From: Streptomyces sp. CC0208
GTDB taxonomy: Bacteria > Actinomycetota > Actinomycetes > Streptomycetales > Streptomycetaceae
Direction of reading: 5' to 3'
NCBI RefSeq assembly: GCF_003443735.1
Contig: NZ_CP031969.1
Span: forward strand, 4,836,001 to 4,900,000
Length of the DNA stretch: 64,000 nt
Numbering within the stretch: the stretch's first letter is position 1; each line of letters opens with the position of its first letter. The position numbers and the translations under genes were made by a program. Below, piece by piece: positions 16,754 to 26,094 of this stretch. The notes beneath the pieces are model-generated. The model was not told the DNA's origin, did no database searches, and saw only the letters and a list, made by a program, of their open reading frames with translations.

Positions 16754-17485
16754 TCACCGACCGAGAGCCGCCAGCTCCTTGGCCGCCTCGGTCAGATCCT
16801 TCGCGGTGTCGATGGCCCGCCAGTACGCCCCCTGCGGAATCGGGAACCCGGCCAGCCGCAACTCACGGGCCAGCGTGGGGAACGTCGTCCGCTCATGATC
16901 CCCCCGCTCCGGCAGCAGCCCGGCGAACGCGGGCGAGAAGACGTACACCCCCGCGTTGATCTCGAACGTCGACGGCGGGGCCTCGATGAAGTCCGTGATG
17001 TGCCCGAACCCGTCGGTCTGCACGGCCCCCCACGGAATCCGCGGCCGCGCCAGCGCCACCGTCGCGACCGCGTCGCGCCCGGTGTGGAAGTCCGCCATGT
17101 CCCGCAGCGAGAAACGGGTCCAGATGTCACCGTTCGTCGCGTACCACGCCCGGTCCGGGTGCGGCAGACGCGCCGCCGCGTACTTCAGACCGCCACCGCG
17201 CCCGAGCGGCTCCGTCTCGATGACCGTCTGGACGCGCACCGGAAGGTCGGCCGTCTTCAGCCAGTCCTGCAGCACCTCGGCCAGATGCCCACAGCTGATC
17301 ACCACGTCCGTCACGCCTTCCTCGGCGAGCCAGACAAGCTGATGGCCGATGATCGGAGTCCCCGTACCGGGGATCTCGACCATCGGCTTGGGTCGGTCGT
17401 CGGTGTACGGCCGCAGCCGGGACCCCTGGCCGCCGGCCAGGATCACGGCCTGGGTGGGACGGGACGCGGCGTTCGGATCGGTCAT
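16754..17485 (-). CDS. Sugar-1-phosphate nucleotidyltransferase family protein
   Basis: 243 residues from ATG 17485 (MTDPNAASRPTQAVILAGG). The NTP-transferase signature VILAGGQGSRLRPYTDDRPKPMVEI is complete, with the Lys that contacts the phosphosugar. Metal-binding Asp occurs in ATNGDIW, and product-site motifs in EINAGVYVFSP. Such enzymes make NDP-sugars from NTP and sugar-1-phosphate in the cytosol for cell-wall or glycan synthesis. No partner transferases are nearby, so the sugar is unknown. Confidence 0.88.
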   Translation of the reverse strand: MTDPNAASRPTQAVILAGGQGSRLRPYTDDRPKPMVEIPGTGTPIIGHQLVWLAEEGVTDVVISCGHLAEVLQDWLKTADLPVRVQTVIETEPLGRGGGLKYAAARLPHPDRAWYATNGDIWTRFSLRDMADFHTGRDAVATVALARPRIPWGAVQTDGFGHITDFIEAPPSTFEINAGVYVFSPAFAGLLPERGDHERTTFPTLARELRLAGFPIPQGAYWRAIDTAKDLTEAAKELAALGR

Positions 17486-17542
17486 GACCGGAACTGTACG
17501 ACGCGCCCCTCTCCCGACCTCGGTCGGCATCCCCCCACGGGG

Positions 17543-18004
17543 TCAGCCGCTGTGCGCCGCGGCCACACCCGTCGCGAAGGACGTGTCGCAGACGGGGCGG
17601 GCGTACGACTGCGCGCGCGTGGGGCCGTACACACGGACCGCGGCGCGGCCCAGGGCCTTCGCGATGGAGGCGCAGTGTCTGGCGAGCGAGGGGCGCTCGT
17701 TCACGGCCTCCTGGAGGTGCGTGAGGGCGATGCCGGGGTTCTTCTCCTGGAGCTCGGTCAGGAGCTGCCCGCGCAGGGCGTCCTGGGGGGCGAGGGGGGC
17801 GCTGCCCGGCTTGCTGTCGGAGACCGTCGCGTCCGACGCGGTGAGCACCGAGGAGCTCGCGGGATCCCCCGACCAGTTGACTCGGGTGACCGCGAGGGTC
17901 CCGGAGAGCACCAGGACGACGGGCAGGACAAGGGCGAGGGAGCGGCCGATACGGCGGGCGGGGCCCCGGCCGCGTCGCGTCTGTTGGTAAGTGGAGTGCT
18001 TCAC
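17543..18004 (-). CDS. Membrane-anchored hypothetical protein
   Basis: 153 residues. A basic N-terminus (TRRGRGPARRIGR) precedes one hydrophobic segment (SLALVLPVVLVLSGTLAV, about 22-40), typical of a signal-anchor. The extracytoplasmic part includes the helix LRGQLLTELQEKNPGIALTHLQEAV and two cysteines (RHCAS and RPVCD) that could pair. No family recognised. It has its own promoter region upstream and precedes the nucleotidyltransferase gene on the same strand by 57 bp, so they may be co-transcribed. Confidence 0.72.
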   Translation of the reverse strand: MKHSTYQQTRRGRGPARRIGRSLALVLPVVLVLSGTLAVTRVNWSGDPASSSVLTASDATVSDSKPGSAPLAPQDALRGQLLTELQEKNPGIALTHLQEAVNERPSLARHCASIAKALGRAAVRVYGPTRAQSYARPVCDTSFATGVAAAHSG

Positions 18005-18154
18005 GCGTGTGAGGGTAGCGTGCGGTAATGATTTGGCGACATTTAGTCACCGATTCGGGGGACGGGATGGTGCCGATTTTTCGGTACGGCTTGACGCACA
18101 CTGCTCGAAATGACCGGTGTGCCGGGGTATTTGTCGCCGCTCCCGAAGCGCGGA

Positions 18155-18185
18155 AAGGGCCCCGCAGACCGTCTGCGGGGCCCTT
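18155..18185 (-). terminator. Hairpin terminator after msiK
   Basis: 15-base arms (AAGGGCCCCGCAGAC at 18155-18169 and its exact inverse at 18171-18185) lie 35 bp beyond the msiK stop, with TTCTC/TTTCC-type flanks. Strong terminator. Confidence 0.8.
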
Positions 18186-18219
18186 CTCGTCAACCTGGGT
18201 GAATTGGTGCGGTTCGTCC

Positions 18220-19356
<1,137 letters not shown>

Positions 19357-19411
19357 GGCTCAGAGGCCCCCTTCTACCGGCAGGAACGTGCCGGACGATC
19401 CGTTGTAGGAA

Positions 19412-19439
19412 GGTGGTGTAGTCCACACAGGTGTGGACT
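19412..19439 (-). promoter_or_regulatory. Inverted repeats with weak DasR (dre)-like match upstream of msiK
   Basis: GGTGGTGTAGTCCACA (19412-19427) matches 12 of 16 positions of the dre consensus AGTGGTCTAGACCACT. Overlapping it is a 20-bp palindrome, AGTCCACAC and its inverse at 19420-19428/19431-19439. The block lies 56-83 bp before the msiK start. Sugar-responsive control is likely; the identity of the regulator is inference. Confidence 0.45.
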
Positions 19440-19534
19440 GGCTCTGGACGGTACCTGGCGTTCACGCGTATGTCAGTACCTGGCGGACTGTGAACTTCGC
19501 GGAAATTTTCGACGGGCCGCCACGGCGACCTGGG

Positions 19535-19540
19535 TACACT
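19535..19540 (+). promoter_or_regulatory. Possible -10 element of the tRNA-Thr gene
   Basis: TACACT at 19535-19540, 32 bp before the tRNA 5' end, is a good -10 box. No convincing -35 at the right distance was found, so this is tentative. Confidence 0.35.
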
Positions 19541-19571
19541 GCTCGGGCGCACTCCCTTGGTGGCGGTGCAT

Positions 19572-19645
19572 GCCTCCTTAGCTCAGATGGCCAGAGCAAC
19601 GCACTTGTAATGCGTAGGTCGTCGGTTCGAATCCGACAGGGGGCT
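19572..19645 (+). tRNA. tRNA-Thr(UGU)
   Basis: A 74-base cloverleaf. The acceptor stem GCCTCCT/AGGGGGC has one G-U pair, the D-arm contains AGCTCAGATGGCCAGAGCA, the anticodon arm is ACGCA-CTTGTAA-TGCGT with anticodon TGT, and the T-arm is GTCGG-TTCGAAT-CCGAC. CCA is not encoded. A strong terminator follows seven bases later. Confidence 0.95.
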
Positions 19646-19651
19646 CTGTCG

Positions 19652-19686
19652 AACCCCAGGTCAGACCCACTCTGACCTGGGGTTTT
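19652..19686. terminator. Terminator after tRNA-Thr, overlapping the end of the sensor kinase gene
   Basis: A 14-bp stem AACCCCAGGTCAGA/TCTGACCTGGGGTT (19652-19665 with 19671-19684), loop CCCAC and TTTT. It serves the tRNA on the plus strand and, with AACCCC on the other strand, probably the convergent kinase gene whose last codons lie within it. Confidence 0.9.
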
Positions 19687-20758
19687 GTGTTGGCAGCTCC
19701 ACGCTGATGCGCAGCCCGCCGGCCTGGCGTGGGGTGAGGGTCAGGGTGCCGTCGTGGGCGTGGGTGATGGTCTTGACGATGGCCAGGCCGAGGCCGACTC
19801 CCGCGTGGTCGGTGTGGATGCGTTCGGTGCCGCGCTGGAACGGCTCGGTGAGGGTCGGGACCAGGTCCGGGGCGAGCTGTTCGCCGGTGTTCTCGACGGT
19901 GAGGACCACCGCCCCGGGGCGGACGCCGGTGGTGACCCACACGGTGCCCTGGTCGGGCAGGTTGTGGATGATCGCGTTGTGCACGAGGTTCGTGGTGAGC
20001 TGGAGCAGGAGGGCCGGGGAGCCGGTCGTCGGGGCGATGTCGCCGCGGGTCTCGATGGTGATGCCGTGCTTCTCCGCGAGGGGGAGGAGGGTTTCGGTGG
20101 CTTCTTCCGCCATGAGGGACAGGTCGACGTGCTCTCGGGTGAAGGACCGCCGTTCGGCCCGGCTGACCAGGAGCAGCGCCTCGGTGAGGTCGATCGCGCG
20201 GGTGTTGACGGCATGGAGGCGGTTGATGAGTACGCCGGTGTCGCGGTTCGGGTCGGCGCGGGCCACGTCGAGGAGCGACTTGGAGACCGCCAGGGGGGTG
20301 CGCAGTTCGTGGGAGGCGTTGGCCGCGAATCTGCGCTGTTCGGCGACGTGTGCCTCGAGTCGCGCGAGCATCGTGTCGAAGGTGTCGGCGAGTTCGCGGA
20401 ACTCGTCCTTGCGGCCCGGTAGCCGGATCCGGTGGGAGAGGGATCCGGTGGTGGCCATGCGGGTGGCGTCGGTGATGCGGTTCAGGGGGGCGAGCATGCG
20501 GCCGGCGAGGATCCATCCGCCCAGGAGGCCGAACACCAGCAGGAACGTCATCGCCGCGGCTGCCGTCGGGGCGAAGGCCTTCAGGAACATGGTGCCCGGG
20601 GTTGCCTGTACCGCCCCTGCTTCGTTGTATGCGAGCTCTCCCTTTCGCAGCAGGTACAGCCACACGGTGGCGATGAGCAGGACGCCCGCGAGCATGAGGA
20701 ACCCGGCGTAGCTGAGGGTGAGCTTGAGGCGAAGGCTCAGACCGGGTGCTCTATCCAC
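19661..20758 (-). CDS. VanS-like sensor histidine kinase
   Basis: 365 residues from GTG 20758, overlapping the response-regulator stop by 8 bp. TM1 about 13-37, a short external loop (RKGELAYNEAGAVQATPG, about 39-56), TM2 about 65-88, a HAMP linker, H-box RFAANASHELRTPL with His at about 150, N-box TTNLVHNAIIHN and G2 GVGLGLAIVK. The sequence strongly recalls VanS of Streptomyces vancomycin-resistance loci, but no vanHAX genes are near. It probably senses a cell-envelope signal; the ligand is unknown. Confidence 0.85.
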   Translation of the reverse strand: MDRAPGLSLRLKLTLSYAGFLMLAGVLLIATVWLYLLRKGELAYNEAGAVQATPGTMFLKAFAPTAAAAMTFLLVFGLLGGWILAGRMLAPLNRITDATRMATTGSLSHRIRLPGRKDEFRELADTFDTMLARLEAHVAEQRRFAANASHELRTPLAVSKSLLDVARADPNRDTGVLINRLHAVNTRAIDLTEALLLVSRAERRSFTREHVDLSLMAEEATETLLPLAEKHGITIETRGDIAPTTGSPALLLQLTTNLVHNAIIHNLPDQGTVWVTTGVRPGAVVLTVENTGEQLAPDLVPTLTEPFQRGTERIHTDHAGVGLGLAIVKTITHAHDGTLTLTPRQAGGLRISVELPTQNPRSEWV

Positions 20759-21446
20759 GGTCGTCTCCTTCGGGTCCGGCGCCTGGCTGTGTGTCGATGC
20801 GGTAGCCGACGCCCGGCACTGTGGCGATGATCCAGGGTTCGCCCAGGCGCTTGCGCAGGGCGGAGACGGTGATGCGTACGGCGTTGGTGAAGGGGTCGGC
20901 GTTTTCGTCCCACGCGCGTTCCAGGAGGGCTTCGGCGCTGACGACACCGCCTTCGGCGCCGACGAGGATTTCGAGCACGGCGAACTGTTTCCGGGTGAGT
21001 GCGACGTAGCGGCCGTCCCGGTAGACCTCTCTGCGGAACGGGTCCAGGCGCAGGCCTGCGATCTCCCGCACGGGAGGGCGGTGGTGGGCGCGGCGGCGGT
21101 CGAGTGCGCGGAGTCGGAGCGCGAGTTCCTGGAGTTCGAAGGGTTTCGTGAGGTAGTCGTCGGCGCCGAGTTCGAAGCCGGAGGCCTTGTCGTCGAGGCG
21201 GTCGGCTGCGGTGAGCATGAGAATCGGCATGCCGTTGCCGGAGTCGATGATGCGTTTGGCGATCTCGTCGCCGGAGGGTCCGGGGATGTCCCGGTCGAGG
21301 ACGGCGATGTCGTAGCTGTTGATGCTCAGCAGTTCCAGAGCGGTGTCGCCGTCGCCTGCGATGTCGGCCGCGATCGCTTCCAGGCGGAGACCATCGCGGA
21401 TGGCTTCTGCCATGTAGAGCTCGTCCTCGACGATCAAGACACGCAT
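20751..21446 (-). CDS. VanR-like OmpR-family response regulator
   Basis: 231 residues starting MRVLIVEDELYMAEAIRDGL. Receiver phospho-acceptor Asp at about 51 within AVLDRDIPGPSGDE, switch residues MLTAAD and KPFELQEL. The winged-helix output domain (about 130-225) ends in NAVRITVSALRKRLGEPW and VPGVGYRI. The LDRDIPGPSGDE phrase is one I associate with actinobacterial VanR. Coupled to the kinase by an 8-bp overlap. Upstream by 52 bp on the same strand lies the DUF4037 gene, so the pair may belong to a five-gene transcript. Confidence 0.88.
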   Translation of the reverse strand: MRVLIVEDELYMAEAIRDGLRLEAIAADIAGDGDTALELLSINSYDIAVLDRDIPGPSGDEIAKRIIDSGNGMPILMLTAADRLDDKASGFELGADDYLTKPFELQELALRLRALDRRRAHHRPPVREIAGLRLDPFRREVYRDGRYVALTRKQFAVLEILVGAEGGVVSAEALLERAWDENADPFTNAVRITVSALRKRLGEPWIIATVPGVGYRIDTQPGAGPEGDDRG

Positions 21447-21498
21447 GTCTTCGATGCTACGAGCGGGTGCATATCGTCGGCGTATCGAAATCCGTGTT

Positions 21499-22533
21499 CT
21501 ACGGTTCCGTGTCCGGCGGTTCCGGCAGTGGCAGTTGCCTGATTGTCGGGTCCGGGACGTGGGCCAGCAGGGCCTGCGTGAACCGGTCCGCACGCAGGAC
21601 GCGGAAGGGGCGGGAGTGGTACGGCCGTGTGGTGGGGTCGATGTGGTCCGTGAGGCCGAGCCGGTTGTGCAGGCGGGCGACCGTTTCGTAGGCGGTGGCG
21701 AGACGGCGCTCGCGTTCGTGCCGGTCGGTGGCCGCGAGGGCCGCGGTCAGGACCGGGGTGAGGCGGGCGCCTGCCGGGGTGCGGGCGAAGGCGCTGCCGA
21801 GCCATTTGCCGTACGGCGGGTAGCGGCGGTCCATGAGGAGGCACAGGCGCATCAGGTGGCGGGTCAGGCGGGCGGCGACGACGGCCGAGCCGAGTTCGTC
21901 GCCGACTTCTCCGCAGCGGCCGACGAAGGCCTCCTCGTGGGCGATGCGCTGCCACTGGCAGGCCAGGACGTAGCGCCACAGGTCGTGTGGGTACCAGCGC
22001 AGGGCGGCGCGGGCGGGGGCGAGGGTGTGCAGGCCGTCGTGGAAGAGGGCGCCGGCGGTGACCTCGGCGAGGCGTTGGGTGGGGGTGCGGAGCCAGTCGG
22101 CGGGGGTGATGGTGGAGGTCGGGTCGAAGCCGAGTGTGTCGGTGAACCACGAGGAGACGTCGGTGATCTCGACGCGGTGGTGGACCGGGCCGTCGGTGGG
22201 ACGCATGACGCGGATGTCGCGGTCCTCGCCGGTGGGCGCGAAGTGGGTGGGGTAGCCGTGGAAGGTCTTCGGCAGGCGCTCGGTGAGGACGTGTCCGATA
22301 CGGCCCGCATGGCGGGAGACGTCCCGGGGGCGCAGGAAGAGCTGGAGGCGCGGGCCCCATTCGTGGTCGGCGGAGCGCGGGGTGTCGTAGCCGAGGACTT
22401 CGGAGCCGGGGCCGATGCGCGCGGCGGAGTGCGGGATGCCGGACGCGGCCTCCTCCAGCAAGGGGGCCACCGCCTCGGTGTAGAAGCGGCGGGCGAGTTC
22501 GAGGCCGGGGACGAAGGCGGGCGTACTCGTCAC
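21499..22533 (-). CDS. DUF4037 nucleotidyltransferase-like protein
   Basis: 344 residues from GTG 22533, overlapping the GNAT stop by GTGA. The N-terminal part carries a nucleotidyltransferase-type motif, GPGSEVLGYDTPRSADHEWGPR, with acidic residues placed like the GS...DxD site of the KNTase fold. The rest is the helical DUF4037 region (WYPHDLWRYVLACQWQRIAHEEAF). Members sit beside kinases or acetyltransferases resembling aminoglycoside-modifying enzymes, but no substrate is known. Tight coupling to the GNAT and kinase genes suggests one process. Confidence 0.82.
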   Translation of the reverse strand: MTSTPAFVPGLELARRFYTEAVAPLLEEAASGIPHSAARIGPGSEVLGYDTPRSADHEWGPRLQLFLRPRDVSRHAGRIGHVLTERLPKTFHGYPTHFAPTGEDRDIRVMRPTDGPVHHRVEITDVSSWFTDTLGFDPTSTITPADWLRTPTQRLAEVTAGALFHDGLHTLAPARAALRWYPHDLWRYVLACQWQRIAHEEAFVGRCGEVGDELGSAVVAARLTRHLMRLCLLMDRRYPPYGKWLGSAFARTPAGARLTPVLTAALAATDRHERERRLATAYETVARLHNRLGLTDHIDPTTRPYHSRPFRVLRADRFTQALLAHVPDPTIRQLPLPEPPDTEP

Positions 22534-23003
22534 GTGCCGGATGCCCTGACGAGGGCTTCGTCGGTGAGGCGGTACACCGTCCACTCGTCCTGGGGGCGGG
22601 CGCCGAGGGAGTTGTAGAAGTCGATGGCGGGGGTGTTCCAGTTCAGGACGGACCATTCGAGGCGCTGGTAGCCGCGCTCGACGCAGATGCGGGCGAGTTC
22701 GGTGAGCAGGGCCTTGCCGTGGCCGGTGCCGCGGGCCGTGGGGCGGACGTAGAGGTCCTCCAGGTAGATGCCGTGGACGCCGCGCCAGGTGGAGAAGTTG
22801 AGGAACCAGATCGCGTAGCCGACCACCGTGTCCGCGGCGTCGGTCGCCACGTGGGCGTAGGCGGCGGGGTGGGGGCCGAAGAGGGCTTCGTGGAGTTGTT
22901 CCTCGGTGGCCTTCGCCTCCGTCAACGCCTTTTCGTAGTCGGCGAGTTCGCGGATCAGGGCGTGGATCGCGGGGATGTCGGCGGGGGTGGCGGGGCGGAT
23001 CAC
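22530..23003 (-). CDS. GNAT-family N-acetyltransferase (diamine acetyltransferase-like)
   Basis: 157 residues. Acetyl-CoA motif A is LEDLYVRPTARGTGHGKALL with the RGTGHG pyrophosphate loop. The N-terminal helix IHALIRELADYEKALTEA and the segment YAIWFLNFSTWRGVHGIYLEDLYV closely resemble the spermidine/spermine and thialysine acetyltransferase branch. The start GTG overlaps the upstream kinase stop (GTGA), and its own stop overlaps the DUF4037 start in the same way. A polyamine or small-amine substrate is plausible but not shown. Confidence 0.87.
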   Translation of the reverse strand: MIRPATPADIPAIHALIRELADYEKALTEAKATEEQLHEALFGPHPAAYAHVATDAADTVVGYAIWFLNFSTWRGVHGIYLEDLYVRPTARGTGHGKALLTELARICVERGYQRLEWSVLNWNTPAIDFYNSLGARPQDEWTVYRLTDEALVRASGT

Positions 23004-23899
23004 GGCTGTCGGCTCCGGGGGGTGCGTAGGCGGTGGGCGATGTCGAGTTGGCGGGGTTCGACGGGGCGGCCGTCCTTGATGTCCCAGAGGGCGTTCTGGA
23101 GGAGGCGTCCCATGGTCCAGGCACGCGCGCGTGCGCGGTCCAGGCCGAGGACGTCGGTCATGGCGTCGAAGCGCCAGGTGATCTCGTCGGCGTCGAAGCG
23201 GTTGTCGAGGGCGGGCCAGAGTTCGAACCCGGGGTCGCCGGCGAGGGGTTTGGGGTCGATGGCGAGCCAGGGGGCGCGGTCGGAGGCGAGGACGTTCTCG
23301 TCGTGCAGGTCCCAGTGCAGGAGGCGGTCGCCGGGTTCGTCGACGACCTCGCGTACGGCGGCCGCGCAGTCGGCGACGGTACGGCGGACGGCCGTGTCAG
23401 GGATGCGTTTCAGGGCCTCGGGTGTCTCGTCGAGCATGGTGTGCGCGATGTCGCCGAGCCGGCGCATCCCGGCGGGGGCGGGTCCCGCGGTCAGGTGGGC
23501 GAGCAGTCCGGCGATGATCAGGACCGCGTCGCGGGTGCCGGGCAGGGTGGACAGCATGCGGGTGGAGTCGAGGCGCTCCAGGAGCATGGTGTGGGTGACC
23601 GGGTCGTGGTCGAGAAGGCGCACGGCCCCGTCGCCGTCCCACCGGCGCAGGGCGACGGGTTCGCCGGCGCTCTCCTCGTCGAGGAGTTGGAGTTTGAGGA
23701 CGGCCGGGGTGTCGTCGGCGCGGCGGACGACGGGCAGGACCAGCGCGGTGACGCCGTGCAGGGGGGAGCCGTCCGGTGTCAGGTCCCAGCGCTCCAGGAA
23801 GTCCTCGATCAGGGCGGGCAGTCCGGTGATGAACTCCCGGCCCCGGTCGCCGTTGTACAGCTCCTGTGTCGCCGCCAGTTCCTGCGGGATGTCGATCAC
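23000..23899 (-). CDS. Aminoglycoside phosphotransferase-like kinase
   Basis: 299 residues from the GTG at 23899 (first residues IDIPQELAATQELYNG). An ATG at 23935 gives 12 extra residues and overlaps the start of the divergent gene. Catalytic-loop motif LLHWDLHDENVLA (Brenner HxD...N) and metal-binding DPKPLAGDPGFELWP match the streptomycin/aminoglycoside 6-phosphotransferase family (APH). Such enzymes phosphorylate aminoglycosides or related small hydroxyl compounds. It leads a GTGA-coupled trio with a GNAT and a nucleotidyltransferase-like gene, three modifying-enzyme folds in a row. Confidence 0.84.
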   Translation of the reverse strand: MIDIPQELAATQELYNGDRGREFITGLPALIEDFLERWDLTPDGSPLHGVTALVLPVVRRADDTPAVLKLQLLDEESAGEPVALRRWDGDGAVRLLDHDPVTHTMLLERLDSTRMLSTLPGTRDAVLIIAGLLAHLTAGPAPAGMRRLGDIAHTMLDETPEALKRIPDTAVRRTVADCAAAVREVVDEPGDRLLHWDLHDENVLASDRAPWLAIDPKPLAGDPGFELWPALDNRFDADEITWRFDAMTDVLGLDRARARAWTMGRLLQNALWDIKDGRPVEPRQLDIAHRLRTPRSRQP

Positions 23900-23933
23900 G
23901 TGCCGGACCCTACCGGCGTGCGTGAATCGACTC

Positions 23934-24587
23934 ATGCGAATTAACCGGGGTGTCCACAGGGTGTGGACGTACGTCCGCAGCGCCCCCGGCACCTATGTGT
24001 GGCTGGCGGTCCTCTTCGTGACGACGGTGGCGTTGCACCACATGTCGCCGGAGTTCGAGGAGGAGTTCCTGCGGCAGCGCTCGACGAACATCCATGAGCT
24101 GTCGAGCAATCCGCTGCGGGTGCTGGTCTCCAGTGCGATGTGGATCGACAGCGGGCACTGGCTGCCGTACGTCGTCCTCTACTCCCTCTTCCACGCGCCG
24201 GCCGAGCGCTGGCTGGGCACGGCGCGCTGGCTGGCGGTGTGCGCTGCGGCGCACGTGCTGGCCACGCTGATCAGCGAGGGGGCGCTGCTGTGGGGCATCC
24301 GGCACGGGATGGCGCCGGCGTCGGCGGTCAACACGCTGGACATCGGGGTGAGTTACGCGCTGGCGGGGGTGGTCGGTGTGCTCGTGTACCGGATTCCGGC
24401 GCCCTGGCGGTACGTCTACGGCTTCGTGGTTCTCGTCGTGTACGCGGTGCCTCTGGTGACCGGGCGGACCTTCACGGATCTCGGGCACTTCACGTCGGCG
24501 CTGATCGGGTTCGGGTGCCGGCTGTTGGTCGGCGGGCGGGAAAAAGCACGGAATCCGAAGGAGACAGCGGGTGCGCCGGCGGGTTAA
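23934..24587 (+). CDS. Rhomboid-like integral membrane protein
   Basis: 217 residues with about five or six membrane segments. GVSYALAG in a central helix resembles the rhomboid nucleophile motif GxS, and GHFTSALIGF in the last helix offers the partner His. The loop before TM2 carries the conserved phrase RQRSTNIHELSSNPLRVLVSSAMWID of an actinobacterial rhomboid-like family. Whether it is a protease is uncertain. The ATG forms a CATG overlap with the upstream ATG option of the divergent kinase gene, leaving almost no room for promoters. Confidence 0.75.
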   Translation: MRINRGVHRVWTYVRSAPGTYVWLAVLFVTTVALHHMSPEFEEEFLRQRSTNIHELSSNPLRVLVSSAMWIDSGHWLPYVVLYSLFHAPAERWLGTARWLAVCAAAHVLATLISEGALLWGIRHGMAPASAVNTLDIGVSYALAGVVGVLVYRIPAPWRYVYGFVVLVVYAVPLVTGRTFTDLGHFTSALIGFGCRLLVGGREKARNPKETAGAPAG

Positions 24588-24598
24588 CGTCCCTGGCC

Positions 24599-25996
24599 AT
24601 GAGCAGCAGGGTCGTGAACGGCGGTATCTCCTTCTGGTACGCGGACGACGGCTATCCCGAGGCGCGGGAGCCGCTCGGCGGTGACGCGTCGGCGGACGTC
24701 GTGGTCGTCGGCGGCGGGTACACCGGACTGTGGACGGCGTACTACCTGAAGAAGGCCGTGCCCTTTCTGCGGATCACCGTCCTGGAGCAGAAGTTCTGCG
24801 GTTACGGCGCCTCCGGGCGCAACGGCGGCTGGCTCTACAACGGCATCGCGGGCCGCGACCGGTACGCGAAGCTGCACGGCCACGAGGCCGCCGTACGCCT
24901 GCAGAAGGCCATGAACGGCACCGTCGACGAGGTCGTCCGGGTGGTCGGGGAAGAGGGCTTCGACGCCGGGCTCCACAAGGGCGGTGTCCTCGAAGTCGCG
25001 CGTACGCCCGCGCAGTTGGCGCGATTGCGGGCCTTCCACGAGCACGAGCTGTCGTACGGCGAGAAGGACCGTGAGCTGTACGGCGCGCGGGAGACGGCCG
25101 AGCGGATCCGGGTCGCGGACGCGGTCGGGTCGTCGTGGACCCCGCACGGGGCGCGGGTGCATCCGGTGAAGCTGGTCAAGGGGCTCGCGGCGGCCGTCGA
25201 GGCGCTCGGTGTCACGATCCACGAGCAGACGCCGGTGACGGAGATCCGGCCCAAGCACGCGGTCACGCCGTACGGCACCGTCCGCGCGCCCTATGTGCTG
25301 CGCTGTACCGAGGGCTTCACCGCCGCCCTGAAGGGCCAGAAGCGGACCTGGCTGCCGATGAACTCCTCGATGATCGCCACCGAGCCGCTGACCGACGAGC
25401 AGTGGGCGGCGATCGGCTGGGAGGGGCGCCAGACGCTGGGGGACATGGCGCACACCTACATGTACGCGCAGCGCACCGCCGACGGGCGGATCGCGCTCGG
25501 CGGCCGAGGGGTGCCGTACCGCTTCGGCTCGCGCACCGACAACGACGGGCGGACGCAGGCGCAGACGGTCGAGGCGTTGCGGGAGATCCTCGTCGGGTTC
25601 TTCCCGATGCTGGCCGGGACGCGGATCGCGCATGCCTGGTCGGGGGTGCTGGGGGTGCCGCGCGACTGGTGCGCGACGGTGACCCTGGACCGGTCGACGG
25701 GCATCGGCTGGGCGGGCGGTTACGTCGGCTCGGGTGTCGCCACCGCCAACCTGGCCGCCCGGACCCTGCGGGACCTGGTCCAGCAGGACTCCGGGCAGGG
25801 CGGCCGGACCGAGCTCACGGAACTGCCCTGGGTCGGCCACAAGGTGCGCAGGTGGGAGCCGGAACCCCTGCGGTGGCTCGGCGTGCAGGGCATGTACGCC
25901 ACCTACCGCACGGCGGACCGGCGGGAGCTCACCGGCCACAGCGCGGAGTCGTCCCGGCTGGCGCGGTGGGCGGACCGGATCGCGGGGCGGCACTGA
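24599..25996 (+). CDS. FAD-dependent oxidoreductase (DAO family)
   Basis: 465 residues. FAD-binding Rossmann motif DVVVVGGGYTGLWTAYYLKK at about residues 30-49, GASGRNGGWLYNG following it (the GxSxRNGG phrase of the glycine/D-amino-acid oxidase and gamma-glutamylputrescine oxidase group), and the C-terminal flavin-contact region GIGWAGGYVGSGVATANLAAR. It starts 11 bp after the rhomboid-like gene on the same strand. Oxidation of an amine or amino acid is expected; the substrate is unknown. In Streptomyces such genes often serve polyamine or imino-acid catabolism. Confidence 0.85.
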   Translation: MSSRVVNGGISFWYADDGYPEAREPLGGDASADVVVVGGGYTGLWTAYYLKKAVPFLRITVLEQKFCGYGASGRNGGWLYNGIAGRDRYAKLHGHEAAVRLQKAMNGTVDEVVRVVGEEGFDAGLHKGGVLEVARTPAQLARLRAFHEHELSYGEKDRELYGARETAERIRVADAVGSSWTPHGARVHPVKLVKGLAAAVEALGVTIHEQTPVTEIRPKHAVTPYGTVRAPYVLRCTEGFTAALKGQKRTWLPMNSSMIATEPLTDEQWAAIGWEGRQTLGDMAHTYMYAQRTADGRIALGGRGVPYRFGSRTDNDGRTQAQTVEALREILVGFFPMLAGTRIAHAWSGVLGVPRDWCATVTLDRSTGIGWAGGYVGSGVATANLAARTLRDLVQQDSGQGGRTELTELPWVGHKVRRWEPEPLRWLGVQGMYATYRTADRRELTGHSAESSRLARWADRIAGRH

Positions 25997-26094
25997 TCGG
26001 ATAACGCTTTCTGCGCTCTGTGGATACTCGTGAGGGCGTTGTCGTACCCCTGTGTCACTATCGCCTCAACGTTTGCTGATCCAGGGGGGATCCT

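Noticed and set aside
20751..20758. Longer start for the VanS-like kinase upstream of 20758
   Set aside because: The extra residues overlap the response-regulator gene and are Pro/Ser-rich without conservation; GTG 20758 gives the normal length and the usual 8-bp overlap.
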